In this document: piece by piece, positions 1 to 8,656 of the stretch
Numbering within the stretch: position 1 is the first letter of the stretch
Layout of the letters: every line of letters starts with the position of its first letter
DNA from: Nonomuraea polychroma
GTDB lineage: Bacteria > Actinomycetota > Actinomycetes > Streptosporangiales > Streptosporangiaceae
Reading direction: 5' to 3'
Assembly: GCF_004011505.1 (NCBI RefSeq)
Contig: NZ_SAUN01000001.1
Coordinates: forward strand, 2,666,001-2,730,000
DNA length: 64,000 nt
Made by a program: the position numbers and the translations under genes
Notes under the pieces: model-generated
What the model was told of the DNA's origin: nothing
What the model saw: only the letters and a program-made list of their open reading frames with translations
The model's database searches: none

Positions 1-344
1 CGCTGGCGCCGGGCGACTCCTTCCCGTCGGGCCACACGGTGAACGTGACGCTCGGCGCGGGAGTGATCGTCCTTCTTGTCCTGCCCATGCTGCCTCGGTG
101 GGGGCGGGTTGCGGCATGGGCTGTCGCCTGCTTCCTGGTGTTGTCGGTCGGCTACACGAGGATCGCGCTCGGCGTGCACTGGGTGAGCGATGTGGCCGCA
201 GGGATCGTGCTGGGCGCGGCCGTGATCGCCGCGACGGCGGCGGCATTTGAGACGTGGCGGCGCGAGCAGGGACGCAGGCCCGCCTCGCCGCCGGTCGAGG
301 GAGTGGAACCCGAGTTGGTGAAGGCCATCAATGAGCGGAACTGA
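1..344 (+). CDS. PAP2-family phosphatase, C-terminal part (cut by left edge)
   Basis: The reading frame is open from base 3, so the gene begins left of the window and 113 residues are visible. The visible part starts with the PSGH signature (in DSFPSGHTVNV). The last catalytic block follows as RIALGVHWVSD (R-x5-H-x3-D), so both downstream motifs of the acid-phosphatase active site are intact. Two hydrophobic helices lie between them, as expected for a membrane phosphatidate or undecaprenyl-pyrophosphate phosphatase. The C-terminus is charged and probably cytoplasmic. The stop overlaps the start of the next PAP2 gene by 14 bases, so the two are co-transcribed. The substrate cannot be told from sequence. 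Confidence 0.9.
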   Translation, partial: LAPGDSFPSGHTVNVTLGAGVIVLLVLPMLPRWGRVAAWAVACFLVLSVGYTRIALGVHWVSDVAAGIVLGAAVIAATAAAFETWRREQGRRPASPPVEGVEPELVKAINERN

Positions 345-999
345 GCACGTGAAGCACTACGCGTTATCGATCTTGCTGCCCATGCTCCTGATGGCCGGAG
401 TGACGTACGGCGTGGGCAGGGCGATCCTCGCCTGGCCCACCCGTGAGACGTCGGTGAGCCGGAGCCTGGCCGCCGACCGGACCTCGCTGTGGAACACGCT
501 CACCGATGTCGGCAGCAGCCTGTCGGACACCCCGTACATCGTGGCGCTCACAGTGATCGCCGCGATCGTCTTCAGACTGGTGTACCGGCGTCGGCGCGAA
601 CCGATCTTCCTCATCGTGGCCGTCTGGAGCCAGTCCCTCATCTTCCTGGCGATCTCCGCGCCCGTCGGCCGGCACCGGCCGCCCGTGCCGCACATCGACC
701 AGGCCCCGCCCACCTCCAGCTTCCCGTCCGGGCACGTCAGCGCCGCCGTCGCGTTCTACTGCGGGATGGCGCTCGTCCTGACCACGCATGTCCGCAACAG
801 GGTGCTCCAGGTGCTGATCTGGGCGCTGGGAATCGCCGCTCCGGTCGCTGTCGGTTTCTCGCGCTTGTACCGCGGCATGCATTTCCTCACCGATGTGCTC
901 TGGGGCGTGCTGCTCGGCGTCGGCTGCGTCGTCATGGCCGCCCGGGCGATCCTGTACCGGCGCGAGCGGCAGCGCTCAGAACTCGTTCGATCTGCGTAA
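331..999 (+). CDS. PAP2-family membrane phosphatase
   Basis: A complete 222-residue membrane protein with all three PAP2 blocks: GRHRPPVPH near residue 110, SFPSGHVSAA near 130, and SRLYRGMHFLTD near 180. Family members dephosphorylate lipid phosphates or pyrophosphates on the outer membrane face. An N-terminal hydrophobic segment and four or five further helices are visible. It is the second of two tandem PAP2 genes, and the ATG lies inside the end of the first, suggesting translational coupling. Its last 24 bases overlap the 3' end of the phospholipase D gene on the other strand. Phospholipid turnover is a reasonable role, but the substrate is unknown. Confidence 0.9.
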   Translation: MSGTEHVKHYALSILLPMLLMAGVTYGVGRAILAWPTRETSVSRSLAADRTSLWNTLTDVGSSLSDTPYIVALTVIAAIVFRLVYRRRREPIFLIVAVWSQSLIFLAISAPVGRHRPPVPHIDQAPPTSSFPSGHVSAAVAFYCGMALVLTTHVRNRVLQVLIWALGIAAPVAVGFSRLYRGMHFLTDVLWGVLLGVGCVVMAARAILYRRERQRSELVRSA

Positions 1000-2589
1000 A
1001 CGCGGGGGCCGCCCGTCGGGGTCCACGACGATCCGGTACAGCGGCATGGCCATCGCCCGGCGGACGCGGCCGAGACCGGGCCGTGGATGCGGGCGCAGCC
1101 GGCCCGGCGGGCGGGATCCCCGGCAGCCGCCCTGGTGCCAGGCCTCGAGCCGCGCGGCAGACTCGGCGAACGCCTCGAACGCGCTCTCCGGGTCGCACAG
1201 ATCGTCCATGTCGGCAGGGTCGCGGTCCAGGTGCTCGGCGGCGAGCGTGAGCCGGAGTTCCCTGGCGAACCTGCGGGCTCCCGAGGGCAGGCGCGGGTCG
1301 GGCTCCGCGTCGAGCACGGCGCAGCTCAGTTCGGAGTCGAACGTCCATGAGCGCAGGTTCACGTTGTCGGAGCCGACGTTCGCCCACACGTCGTCGACGA
1401 CGCAGACCTTGGCATGCACGTACACCGGCGTGCCCCGGTGGTTCTCCAGATCGTAGATCGCGACCCGGCCGTCACCCGCGTGCATCAGCCTGGCCAGCGC
1501 CTCCGACCTGCCGATCAAGCTGGCCGGGCCGGCCAGCCAGCCGTCCTGGTCGGGATGGCGCGGCACTACGATGATCATCCGGAGGTCCGGCTCCCGCTCC
1601 AGCGCCTCGGCGAACGGTTCGATCACCTCCGTGGACCACAGGTACTGGTCTTCCAGGTAGACCAGCGATCTCGCCCGCGCCAGCACTTTGTGGTACGCCC
1701 TGGCGACGCTGCGCTCGCCCTCCGGCGCGAACGGGTAGGCGTGGCGCAGGTGGGGATAGGTTCTGAGGAGCTGCACGGCATGCGTCCCGGCCGCCGGTGG
1801 CGGAGGGCCGGGCTCCGGTAACGGCGGCACGTCGGCCATCCGGGTCATGCGGTCGTGCAGCCGTCTGAGCGGCTGGCGGGTCTCGGGCGCGGGGTCCTCC
1901 CAGCGCTCGCAGAAGGTCTTCTCCACCTCGGCCACGGCCGGGCCGCTGATCGCCACCTGGACGTCGTGCCAGGGCGGGCGTTTGCCGTACACGCCCGGCA
2001 TCGGCGCCGCCTGCGGGTCACCCAGATGCTCGGCGTCGTCGCGGCGGCTGTGGCACAGATCGATGCCGCCGACGAACGCCACGTCCCTGTCCGGGCCGCG
2101 GTCATGGCGCAGGACGACGAACTTCTGGTGGTGCGAGCCGCCGTGCCGCACCCGGGTGTCGAGCAGCGCCTGCCCGCCGGCCGCCTCGATGTCCTCGCCG
2201 AGGTGCCGGTTCTCGGCCGAGCTGAAGCGCAGGACGTCCAGGTGCGAGCGCCAGATCAGCCCTCTGACCAGGGCTCCCTTCTCGGCCGCCCGGGCCATCG
2301 CGGCCGCCACCTCGGGGCCGTCCGGCGTGAGCCGCTCGTCAGGGTCGCCACGCCAGTCGGCGAACAGCAGCAGGTCGTCCTCGCCGAGGTCGGCCAGGCG
2401 CGCGGCGAGCTCGGCGAAGTAGGTAGCACCATGCACCAGCGGGCGCACCAGGTTGCCCTCCGTCCAGGGCGTGAGTCTGGTCGCGTCGTTCCCGCGTTCG
2501 GGGCCGGTGAGGAACCAGTCGTCCAACCTCATGTACGCCGCGCTGTCCACCGCCTGTCGCGCCACCCACTCGGCTTCGGCTGCGGTCAT
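976..2589 (-). CDS. phospholipase D / cardiolipin-synthase-like protein
   Basis: A 537-residue protein with two HKD motifs. The first is HHQKFVVLRHD near residue 154, followed by the GGIDL strand. The second is HAKVCVVDD near residue 391, followed by GSDNVNLRSW. Two HKD half-sites make the active site of PLD-superfamily phosphodiesterases, which hydrolyse or transfer phosphatidyl groups. No signal peptide or membrane helix is evident. I chose the ATG at 2589 because GGGAG lies 7-8 bases before it; an upstream in-frame ATG at 2700 has no such signal. The length fits soluble bacterial PLD proteins better than membrane-anchored cardiolipin synthases. It is convergent with the PAP2 pair. Confidence 0.88.
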   Translation of the reverse strand: MTAAEAEWVARQAVDSAAYMRLDDWFLTGPERGNDATRLTPWTEGNLVRPLVHGATYFAELAARLADLGEDDLLLFADWRGDPDERLTPDGPEVAAAMARAAEKGALVRGLIWRSHLDVLRFSSAENRHLGEDIEAAGGQALLDTRVRHGGSHHQKFVVLRHDRGPDRDVAFVGGIDLCHSRRDDAEHLGDPQAAPMPGVYGKRPPWHDVQVAISGPAVAEVEKTFCERWEDPAPETRQPLRRLHDRMTRMADVPPLPEPGPPPPAAGTHAVQLLRTYPHLRHAYPFAPEGERSVARAYHKVLARARSLVYLEDQYLWSTEVIEPFAEALEREPDLRMIIVVPRHPDQDGWLAGPASLIGRSEALARLMHAGDGRVAIYDLENHRGTPVYVHAKVCVVDDVWANVGSDNVNLRSWTFDSELSCAVLDAEPDPRLPSGARRFARELRLTLAAEHLDRDPADMDDLCDPESAFEAFAESAARLEAWHQGGCRGSRPPGRLRPHPRPGLGRVRRAMAMPLYRIVVDPDGRPPRLRRSNEF

Positions 2590-2703
2590 GACGTTCTCCC
2601 AAGAGGCTGCCAAAACCGGCGAACTGCCCTGAATTACGTGCTCTAGACCTTCACCCGACGAGCCGTTCTTGAGGCGTTTGGCGTGGGGGAGCAGGTCCAT
2701 CCT

Positions 2704-3291
2704 TCAATACGGCCGCCCGGTGCCCTCTCCGGGCAGGTAACCTCCGTCGTCGGCGTCCGTGCGGCCGGAGCCGCCGTCCGGGTCGTCCTCCTCGTCCGAG
2801 GGCATCCATTCGACGTCCGCGCTGATGTGCTCCCCGCCGCGCAGCGCGCTGGCGGGCTCCTCCGGTTCGCCGCCGCCGTCATCATCGACGACCATCCCCT
2901 GCTCGGCCTCGTCGACCGGCCCCTGCACGCGGAAGCCCGGGTCTCCGCCCGCTCCCTGCTGTTCCAGGTCCTCCGCCGGCATCGGGTGCGGGCTCGGGCC
3001 GTAGGTGGCGACGTGGTCCTCGACCTCGTCGGTACGGGCGGCGACGGCCTTCTCGTCGGACCCCGCGGTCACCGGCCACTCGTCATCCCTCCCGGCGACG
3101 TATCCCACGGGCTCGGCGTAACCGCTCCTGGGCTCGGCGTCGTCACGCGGCTTCGACCCGGGACCCGGGTTGGAGCCGCGGATCGAGGCGGGACCCACGT
3201 CGCCGCCCATGTTGTGGAGCTCGGCGTCGAAGGTCGTGGCCTTGTCCTGCTCGCGCCGCTTGTCGCGGTCTTCACGGTGCTCGTTCGACAT
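2704..3291 (-). CDS. acidic disordered hypothetical protein
   Basis: A 195-residue, very hydrophilic protein rich in Asp, Glu, Gly and Pro, with no hydrophobic core, signal peptide or membrane helix. It begins with the charged stretch MSNEHREDRDKRREQDK and ends in an acidic segment. A good ribosome site (GAGGAG) precedes the ATG. It starts 9 bases after the stop of the upstream DUF5709 gene, so the two form an operon. I do not recognise a family. The composition suggests an intrinsically disordered, possibly stress-related protein, but no function can be assigned. Confidence 0.7.
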   Translation of the reverse strand: MSNEHREDRDKRREQDKATTFDAELHNMGGDVGPASIRGSNPGPGSKPRDDAEPRSGYAEPVGYVAGRDDEWPVTAGSDEKAVAARTDEVEDHVATYGPSPHPMPAEDLEQQGAGGDPGFRVQGPVDEAEQGMVVDDDGGGEPEEPASALRGGEHISADVEWMPSDEEDDPDGGSGRTDADDGGYLPGEGTGRPY

Positions 3292-3300
3292 GCCGTCTCC

Positions 3301-3870
3301 TCACTCGGGCTCGACTCGCATCGCCGCCTCCTCGGCCGCATAGCCGCCGGCGTCCGGACCGACCTCCGTGGCCACCTCGTCGGGCTCGGCGTCCGCACGC
3401 GACCCCTCATCCGGCGCGACGAGGCGGCCCGCGCGCCGTGGCTCGTCCCAGACCTGGCCCGACGGCTCCTCAGGCTGGGCCTGCCACTCCGGATCGATGC
3501 CGCGGTCGCGTTCGTAGCCGGTGTCCAGGTCGGAGCCCACGCCCAGGCCGCTCTCCTCGGTCACCCGCTCGACGGCCGGCGCGTCGTCGTCATCGGCAGG
3601 CGGCCGGGCGGCCGTGGCGGACTCCTCCACGCCGTACACCGGCTGCTCCTCCGGCACCTCCCGGTCGAGGCGGCCGGACAGCGACTCGCCCTGGATCTGC
3701 TCCTCGTTCGTGGTCCCGTAGTCGTCCAAGGCCACCGGCTCGTCGGACGGCAGCGGAGCCTCCTGCGGATCCACCGCCCACTGCTGTCCGGGCGTGCCGT
3801 CCTGAAGGTCCGGTATCCCCTCGTCCTCGAACCGCGAACGAGGATCGTGCTCTGGCGTGTGATGGCTCAT
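3301..3870 (-). CDS. DUF5709 family protein
   Basis: A 189-residue acidic, hydrophilic protein. The central ALDDYGTTNEEQIQGESL block, the later RAGRLVAPDEG block, and the C-terminal Gly-Gly-x-x-Ala-Glu-Glu-Ala-Ala-Met pattern are what I recall of DUF5709, an actinobacterial family of unknown function. There is no signal peptide or membrane segment, and the protein is probably largely disordered. It is first of a two-gene operon with the acidic protein just downstream. Confidence 0.75.
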   Translation of the reverse strand: MSHHTPEHDPRSRFEDEGIPDLQDGTPGQQWAVDPQEAPLPSDEPVALDDYGTTNEEQIQGESLSGRLDREVPEEQPVYGVEESATAARPPADDDDAPAVERVTEESGLGVGSDLDTGYERDRGIDPEWQAQPEEPSGQVWDEPRRAGRLVAPDEGSRADAEPDEVATEVGPDAGGYAAEEAAMRVEPE

Positions 3871-3981
3871 TCCGTCCCCCGCCTCTCGGACTTCTCATCG
3901 GTTCCTGCGTACGCAGGCGAACCTGGCCCCTACCCATGCATCCGAAGAGGCCACGCGAACCAACGATCCGTTTGACGGCGG

Positions 3982-5160
3982 TCACGTGAGGGCGCAGCGG
4001 TACGTGGCCTCCATGAGGCGCCGGACTCGGTCGTGGCCTCCGTCGATGAGTTCCGACATGCGGTTGGGCACGTAGGCGAAGCCGAGGCCGTTGTCCGGGT
4101 CGGCGAAGGCGAAGGCACCGGTGACGCCGGCATGGCCGAAGGCGGTGGGGGAGCAGGAGCCAGGCCACATCGGGCCGCCGGGCAGCATGAAACCCCGGCC
4201 GTAGGAGGTGTGGCACTGCAGGACGAGGTCCATGCCGTCGGCTTCGATGGCTCGTGCCCGGTCCGTCGTCTCCGGGCGCAGCAGCCGGATGCCGTCGACC
4301 TCGCCGATGAGAGCGGCGTACAGCCGGGCAAGGCCGGCGGCGCTGCCGGCTCCGCCACAGGAAGGGATGTCCGCTTGGAGGAGGACACTGGTCACGAGAT
4401 CCGCCGTCAGGACGATGTTGCCGAAGGTCGAGCGGCGGAAGAGGGATGCGGGATCGCAGATCGCCTGGTTGAGCCCGTCGAACTCCGGAGCGCCACGCCC
4501 TTGCAAGAGCTGCTCTCCGGTGGGCGGCACGAGCTCGGCCAGCTGCGGCTCCTTGCCGTGGGGCAGGCCGATGTGCAGGTCGAGTGCCAGCGGGGCGGCG
4601 ATCTCCTTGGCGAAGAACTGCCCGGCCGACAGCCCCGTGACGCGCCGGATGATCTCATCGAGCAGCCAGCCCATGGTCAGGCAGTGGTATCCGTGGGCCT
4701 GTCCCGGCGGCCATGCGGGCCTCGCGGCGGCGAGGGCGTCGGCCAATGGAGTGCCCTGATCGAGGTCGGTCAGGGTCAGCGGTGGGTCGACCGTCACCAC
4801 GCCGGATCGGTGTCCCAGCACCCACCGCAGCGGGATGGCTGCTTTGCCCTCGGCCGCGAATTGCGGCCAGTAGTCCGCGACCGGCGTGTCGAGGTCGAGC
4901 AGGCCGCGATCGACCAGCAACATGGCGGCGGAGGCGACCAGCCCTTTGGTGGCCGAAGCCAGGAACGCGATGGTGTCCTGCTGCCATGCGACGCCCTCGT
5001 CCCGGGTGTTCGCCAGCCCGCCCCACAGGTCCACCACCGCCCGTCCGTGCTGATAGACGGCCAGCGCGGCGCCCAGCTCTCTGCCTTCGTCGAAGTTGCG
5101 CTGGAACGCGTCGCGGACCGCACGGAAGCGTGGCTCGCACGTCCCACGGATGTCCCTCAC
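3982..5160 (-). CDS. serine hydrolase, beta-lactamase (class C / EstB) family
   Basis: A 392-residue protein with the SxxK nucleophile motif of penicillin-binding-type serine hydrolases: Ser69-Ala-Thr-Lys72 in FLASATKGLVAS. A Tyr-containing second motif follows (YHCLTMGWLLDE), with a late HAGVTGAFAFAD segment where class C enzymes carry their third motif. The length and lack of a signal peptide fit cytoplasmic EstB-like esterases better than secreted beta-lactamases. The GTG start at 5160 is preceded by GGAGGGAAC. Its substrate is probably a small ester, which is inference. It stands alone between the DUF5709 operon and a small membrane protein. Confidence 0.85.
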   Translation of the reverse strand: MRDIRGTCEPRFRAVRDAFQRNFDEGRELGAALAVYQHGRAVVDLWGGLANTRDEGVAWQQDTIAFLASATKGLVASAAMLLVDRGLLDLDTPVADYWPQFAAEGKAAIPLRWVLGHRSGVVTVDPPLTLTDLDQGTPLADALAAARPAWPPGQAHGYHCLTMGWLLDEIIRRVTGLSAGQFFAKEIAAPLALDLHIGLPHGKEPQLAELVPPTGEQLLQGRGAPEFDGLNQAICDPASLFRRSTFGNIVLTADLVTSVLLQADIPSCGGAGSAAGLARLYAALIGEVDGIRLLRPETTDRARAIEADGMDLVLQCHTSYGRGFMLPGGPMWPGSCSPTAFGHAGVTGAFAFADPDNGLGFAYVPNRMSELIDGGHDRVRRLMEATYRCALT

Positions 5161-5364
5161 GTTCCCTCCTCACAACCCATGGCTTCCTTTGCGGGCGCGG
5201 GACCACGAGGGGATGGTGCGCAGGGTGGCGGATGCGATCAGCCGAGAAGTCCGGAGACTTCGGTGTGCGACATCCACTGCCCGTATGACCTCCGATGAAA
5301 CAGGTTCCGCCCACAGCCGGCGCGAGCTTGACGGGAGATCGTCAGAGATCGGAATGGCATTAGC

Positions 5365-5832
5365 ATGAGCGCCATGCATCCGCCCGCGCCGCACACCCCA
5401 TGGAGCCGGCCGCCCCAACCCGTTCCCCCCGGGGCGCAGGCGCATCTCGTTCTCGATGTGAAGCGGCATTGGCTCGGCTTCCTGCTCGCCATGATCACAC
5501 CCAAGATCATTCTCAACGGCCACCAGATGCTGGTCCGATGGGGCCGCAACACGATCCCGCTTCCCCCCGGTCAGTATCAGCTGCACGTCCACCTGCCCTA
5601 TTTCCTCCCCTCGCGGATCGGTCCCGCGGACCTGACGGTCTGGCTCCAGCCCGGGATGGCGCTAGAACTCGAATACCGCGCCCCTCTGTGGGCCTACTCC
5701 CGAGGAGCCCTCGGCCCCGCCCCTCAGCCATGGAACGGGAAGGGATACATCATCGCCATGCTGGCGATCTTGGCCGGCGCGCTGGCGCTCCAGCTGATTC
5801 TGATCGGGGCTTCGGTGTTCTGGTTCGGCTGA
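5365..5832 (+). CDS. small membrane-anchored hypothetical protein
   Basis: A 155-residue protein. Residues 1-25 are Pro-rich, residues 25-110 form a soluble beta-type domain with NGHQMLVRWGRNTIPLPPG, and a hydrophobic helix near residues 125-150 (GYIIAMLAILAGALALQL) anchors it at the C-terminus. Similar small proteins occur in actinomycetes, but I know of no function. An ATG at 5374 is an alternative start. The gene ends about 40 bases before a strong hairpin shared with the convergent glycoside hydrolase gene. Confidence 0.65.
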   Translation: MSAMHPPAPHTPWSRPPQPVPPGAQAHLVLDVKRHWLGFLLAMITPKIILNGHQMLVRWGRNTIPLPPGQYQLHVHLPYFLPSRIGPADLTVWLQPGMALELEYRAPLWAYSRGALGPAPQPWNGKGYIIAMLAILAGALALQLILIGASVFWFG

Positions 5833-5869
5833 GCCGTGCTCACGGCCCGGGGACGGCCGGCTGAACACG

Positions 5870-5896
5870 GACCCGCCGCACGGTGTGCGGCGGGTC
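5870..5896. terminator. bidirectional hairpin terminator
   Basis: A perfect 12-bp stem (GACCCGCCGCAC and its complement) with a 3-base loop lies between the convergent genes ending at 5832 and 5909. There is no long T-run, which is common in high-GC actinomycete terminators. The position makes a shared terminator the natural reading. Confidence 0.75.
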
Positions 5897-5908
5897 GTGG
5901 TGGTGGCG

Positions 5909-8512
5909 TCAGCCTCGTGCCTTGTTGTCGATCTCGAGGACGAGACGCGCGAGCTCGAGCCGGTCGATGTTCGGTCCGTACGCCGTCGCGTTGCCGAGGA
6001 CGATCGCGCCCGTGTCCGTACTGAGCGTGAGGGGCGTGGCCTGCGGCCAGAAGTTGTCCCAGGCGTAGTTGTGCCGGAACACGCCGCGCGTCGTCGCGCC
6101 GCCGGTCTCGCTGATGTCGAGGAAACGGCTGATGACGTCGGTGTTGTACGCGTGGCCGGTGTTCCTGTCGGCGTTGGCGTAGTGCACCACCAGGACGTAC
6201 TCGCCGGGGCCGAACCCGTCCGGGCGGGGGAGGGTGAGCGTGTTGCCCGGGCCGTTTCCGATGTGGCCGACGTACGCGCCCGCGGAGGCGTTCGACCCGC
6301 TCGTGGCGGGGACGTTGACCACGTTCGCGGTGCCGGCGCGCGGCGCCTGCTCGGCCTCGACCCGGTGGACGGCCGCGTCCGCCTCCGCCACCCGTACCGT
6401 GGTGAGCGCGCGCAGCTCCAGGCCGGCCGGGCCGCTCACGTCGATCTTGGAGATGCCGGCCGGGAGGTACACCCGGGCCCGGGAGGAGCCCTCGCCGGGC
6501 CGCGTCGCCCGCAGGCCGGCGATCTCGCGCCCGTCGGCCAGGACCCGCAGGTCGCCCGCGTCAGGCGCCCGGTAGTCGAGCGTCAGGTCGTAGTAGCCGT
6601 CCCCGCCTGCGGCGACGAAGAACGTGGCCAGTGCGTCGCCGCCGAGCGCGATGGCCGGTCCCTTCGCCTGACGGGTGATGCGCGCGCTGCCGGACAGCCG
6701 CGCCTCGTCGGCGGAGTACGCCGCGCGCTCGGCCCCGGTCACCTCGGTGAGGTCGAACCTGTCCAGCGTGATGTCGCTGCCGGGCAGCCGGTTCACGCCG
6801 TCGGCGCTGGTGCGTACGGACAGCTCATGGGTGCCGGCGGTCAGCTCGAGCTCCACATCGGTGCGGCCGCGGTAGGTCCAGCCGAGGTTGGCCGAATACT
6901 GCACGAGCTGGTTCAGCTTGCCGTCCACGAACAGCGCGTGCCTGCCCGGCGCCTTGTTCGCGCCCTGGTAGATGCCCAGCCGGTAGCGGCCGTCGCGGGG
7001 CACGGTGACGGGGAACGTCACCGCCGAGCCGGCCCGGTTCATGGCGCCGACGTCCCGCTTGCCGGAGGTCGCGTACAGCTGGGCGTTCGCCGTTGTGTCC
7101 TGGTTGAAGGCCTGTGCGGAGGTGAGCGCGGCGGACTCCGCCTCGACCGAGACCGTCCACGGCGCGTCGGGCGCGGGCTCGCCGCCGCTCGCGGGCACGA
7201 TGGTGACCCGGTAGGCGGCCATCACGTCCCCACCGGGCAGGTCCACCTGCAGCTTGCCATCGGACACGGTGGCGCGCCGGGTGGCGATGACCGGCGGCTT
7301 GAGCGCGTCGCCCTCGTACCCGGTCCAGGTGGCCTTGGACACCACGACGTCGACCTGCTTGCCGAAGACGGCGGGGTCGAGCCCGGAGACGTCGAGCCGT
7401 ACAGGCTCCGAGCCGCCGCCGACCAGGATGGTGCCGCGCCGTGCGGACTCGTCGATCGCCGCGACGGCCTGGACCGTGTCGGCGACGTCCAGCTGGGGCG
7501 GGGTCGCGCTGACCGTCTGCCCGGTCACGTCCGCGTACCACTTGAGCAGCCACCATCCGCCGTTGGCCTGGCGGGTGCGCACCGCGTGGTCGTCGAGGTT
7601 GCCGGCGTAGGTCCAGTACGCCATGTCGGCGTCGACCTTGGTGTCCTCGAACAGGGAGATCCACTGGATCATCTGGCCGGGGACGGACATGTCACGCCGG
7701 TTGCCGTACTCGTCGATGTTGATGGGCAGCGGGCCGATGCCGAGCTCGCGCTCCATCGCGCGGTAGTGCTCGTAGTGGCCGCGGTAGGAGGCGAGCTTGT
7801 CGCGCTGCAACTCGTGCCAGGCCATGATGTCCGGCAGGCAGTTCCCGCCGGCGCAGCTCGCGTCCTTGGCCCAGGTGAGGAAGTCGCGCAGCCGGCCGGG
7901 GTTGTAGGCCGCTTCGTTGGGACCGACGATCCGGGCGTCGGGGTCGATCGACCGGATGCGCTCGAACACCGCCTTCCAGTCGCTGAAGAACTTCTGCTTC
8001 GACGCCGCCCAGTTCTGGTACCAGATCCCGTCGGGCTCGTTGAACGGCACCCAGACGAACTTGTCCTTGTCCCGTGGCCGCTCCCGCACGACCTTGCGCA
8101 CCATCGTGTCGACCTTGGCCAGATAGTCGTCGATGCCGCGGTTCTCGTAGGGCCACTGGCTGTAGACGTCCTGCATGTAGATGACGATCTCCTCGCCGCC
8201 CGCGGCGAAGAAGCCGTCCGCGACCACGAGCGCGTCGCCGTTGGGGTGCTGGTCGCCGTCCGGGGCCTTCTGCGCGATGGTGCGCGGCCGGGCGCCGGCG
8301 AGCAGCGAATCACCCGGTACGCCGGGGTCGGACAGGCCGTACAGCATGCCGGTCGCACCGCCGTGAACCGGACCGGTGCGCTGCCCGAAGTCCACGACGA
8401 CCACTGCGGGGGCGGCGGTGGCCGGGGTGGCGGTCAGGCTCGCGGTCAGGGTGGCGAGCGCCGCGACGGTGGCCACCGTGCGGGCCTGCTGGAACAACCG
8501 ATGTCGGTGCAT
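5909..8512 (-). CDS. secreted clan GH-A glycoside hydrolase (GH39-like) with C-terminal carbohydrate-binding modules
   Basis: An 867-residue protein. Residues 1-34 are a Sec signal peptide ending in ATPATAAPA. A (beta/alpha)8 domain follows: FNEPDGIWY (near residue 157) holds the probable acid/base Glu, and NIDEYGNRRD (near 265) the probable nucleophile Glu, the spacing expected of clan GH-A. From about residue 430 there are two or three beta-sandwich segments resembling CBM6/CBM35 (for example VSVEAESAALTSAQAF and HRVEAEQAPRAGTANV). Such enzymes attack plant or algal polysaccharides outside the cell; the exact substrate is unknown. Two tandem palindromes lie upstream of the start. The IclR gene is next upstream on the same strand. 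Confidence 0.82.
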   Translation of the reverse strand: MHRHRLFQQARTVATVAALATLTASLTATPATAAPAVVVVDFGQRTGPVHGGATGMLYGLSDPGVPGDSLLAGARPRTIAQKAPDGDQHPNGDALVVADGFFAAGGEEIVIYMQDVYSQWPYENRGIDDYLAKVDTMVRKVVRERPRDKDKFVWVPFNEPDGIWYQNWAASKQKFFSDWKAVFERIRSIDPDARIVGPNEAAYNPGRLRDFLTWAKDASCAGGNCLPDIMAWHELQRDKLASYRGHYEHYRAMERELGIGPLPINIDEYGNRRDMSVPGQMIQWISLFEDTKVDADMAYWTYAGNLDDHAVRTRQANGGWWLLKWYADVTGQTVSATPPQLDVADTVQAVAAIDESARRGTILVGGGSEPVRLDVSGLDPAVFGKQVDVVVSKATWTGYEGDALKPPVIATRRATVSDGKLQVDLPGGDVMAAYRVTIVPASGGEPAPDAPWTVSVEAESAALTSAQAFNQDTTANAQLYATSGKRDVGAMNRAGSAVTFPVTVPRDGRYRLGIYQGANKAPGRHALFVDGKLNQLVQYSANLGWTYRGRTDVELELTAGTHELSVRTSADGVNRLPGSDITLDRFDLTEVTGAERAAYSADEARLSGSARITRQAKGPAIALGGDALATFFVAAGGDGYYDLTLDYRAPDAGDLRVLADGREIAGLRATRPGEGSSRARVYLPAGISKIDVSGPAGLELRALTTVRVAEADAAVHRVEAEQAPRAGTANVVNVPATSGSNASAGAYVGHIGNGPGNTLTLPRPDGFGPGEYVLVVHYANADRNTGHAYNTDVISRFLDISETGGATTRGVFRHNYAWDNFWPQATPLTLSTDTGAIVLGNATAYGPNIDRLELARLVLEIDNKARG

Positions 8513-8568
8513 GACTGTCCTCTCTGGCGCCGGGCTGTTCGCCCGACGGGGGGTGGGTGCCCGTGATG

Positions 8569-8615
8569 GTGTGACCGGTCACATGCTTGAGCGCTAGTGT
8601 GATCGGTCACATGCT
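8569..8615. promoter_or_regulatory. two tandem operator repeats upstream of the glycoside hydrolase
   Basis: A 19-base element GTGTGAYCGGTCACATGCT occurs at 8569-8587 and 8597-8615, differing at one base and spaced 28 bp. Each contains a palindrome, GTGACCGGTCAC (perfect) or GTGATCGGTCAC (one mismatch), with a central CG. Even palindromes with a central CG are typical of LacI-family operators. The sites lie 57-103 bp upstream of the hydrolase start, so they probably mediate sugar-dependent repression or activation. The adjacent IclR protein is another candidate ligand. Confidence 0.65.
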
Positions 8616-8656
8616 CGTCGGGGAAGGGTCCTTTGCGAGATCGTTACGGGCGGATT

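Noticed and set aside
5885-8566. 893-codon plus-strand open frame opposite the glycoside hydrolase
   Set aside because: Its sequence is Arg/Val/Gly-rich without domains and mirrors the GC bias of the true minus-strand gene, which has a signal peptide and catalytic motifs.
8569-8615. CRP-type site (TGTGA...TCACA)
   Set aside because: The spacing between half-sites is 4 bp rather than the 6 bp used by CRP; a central-CG palindrome of LacI type fits better.
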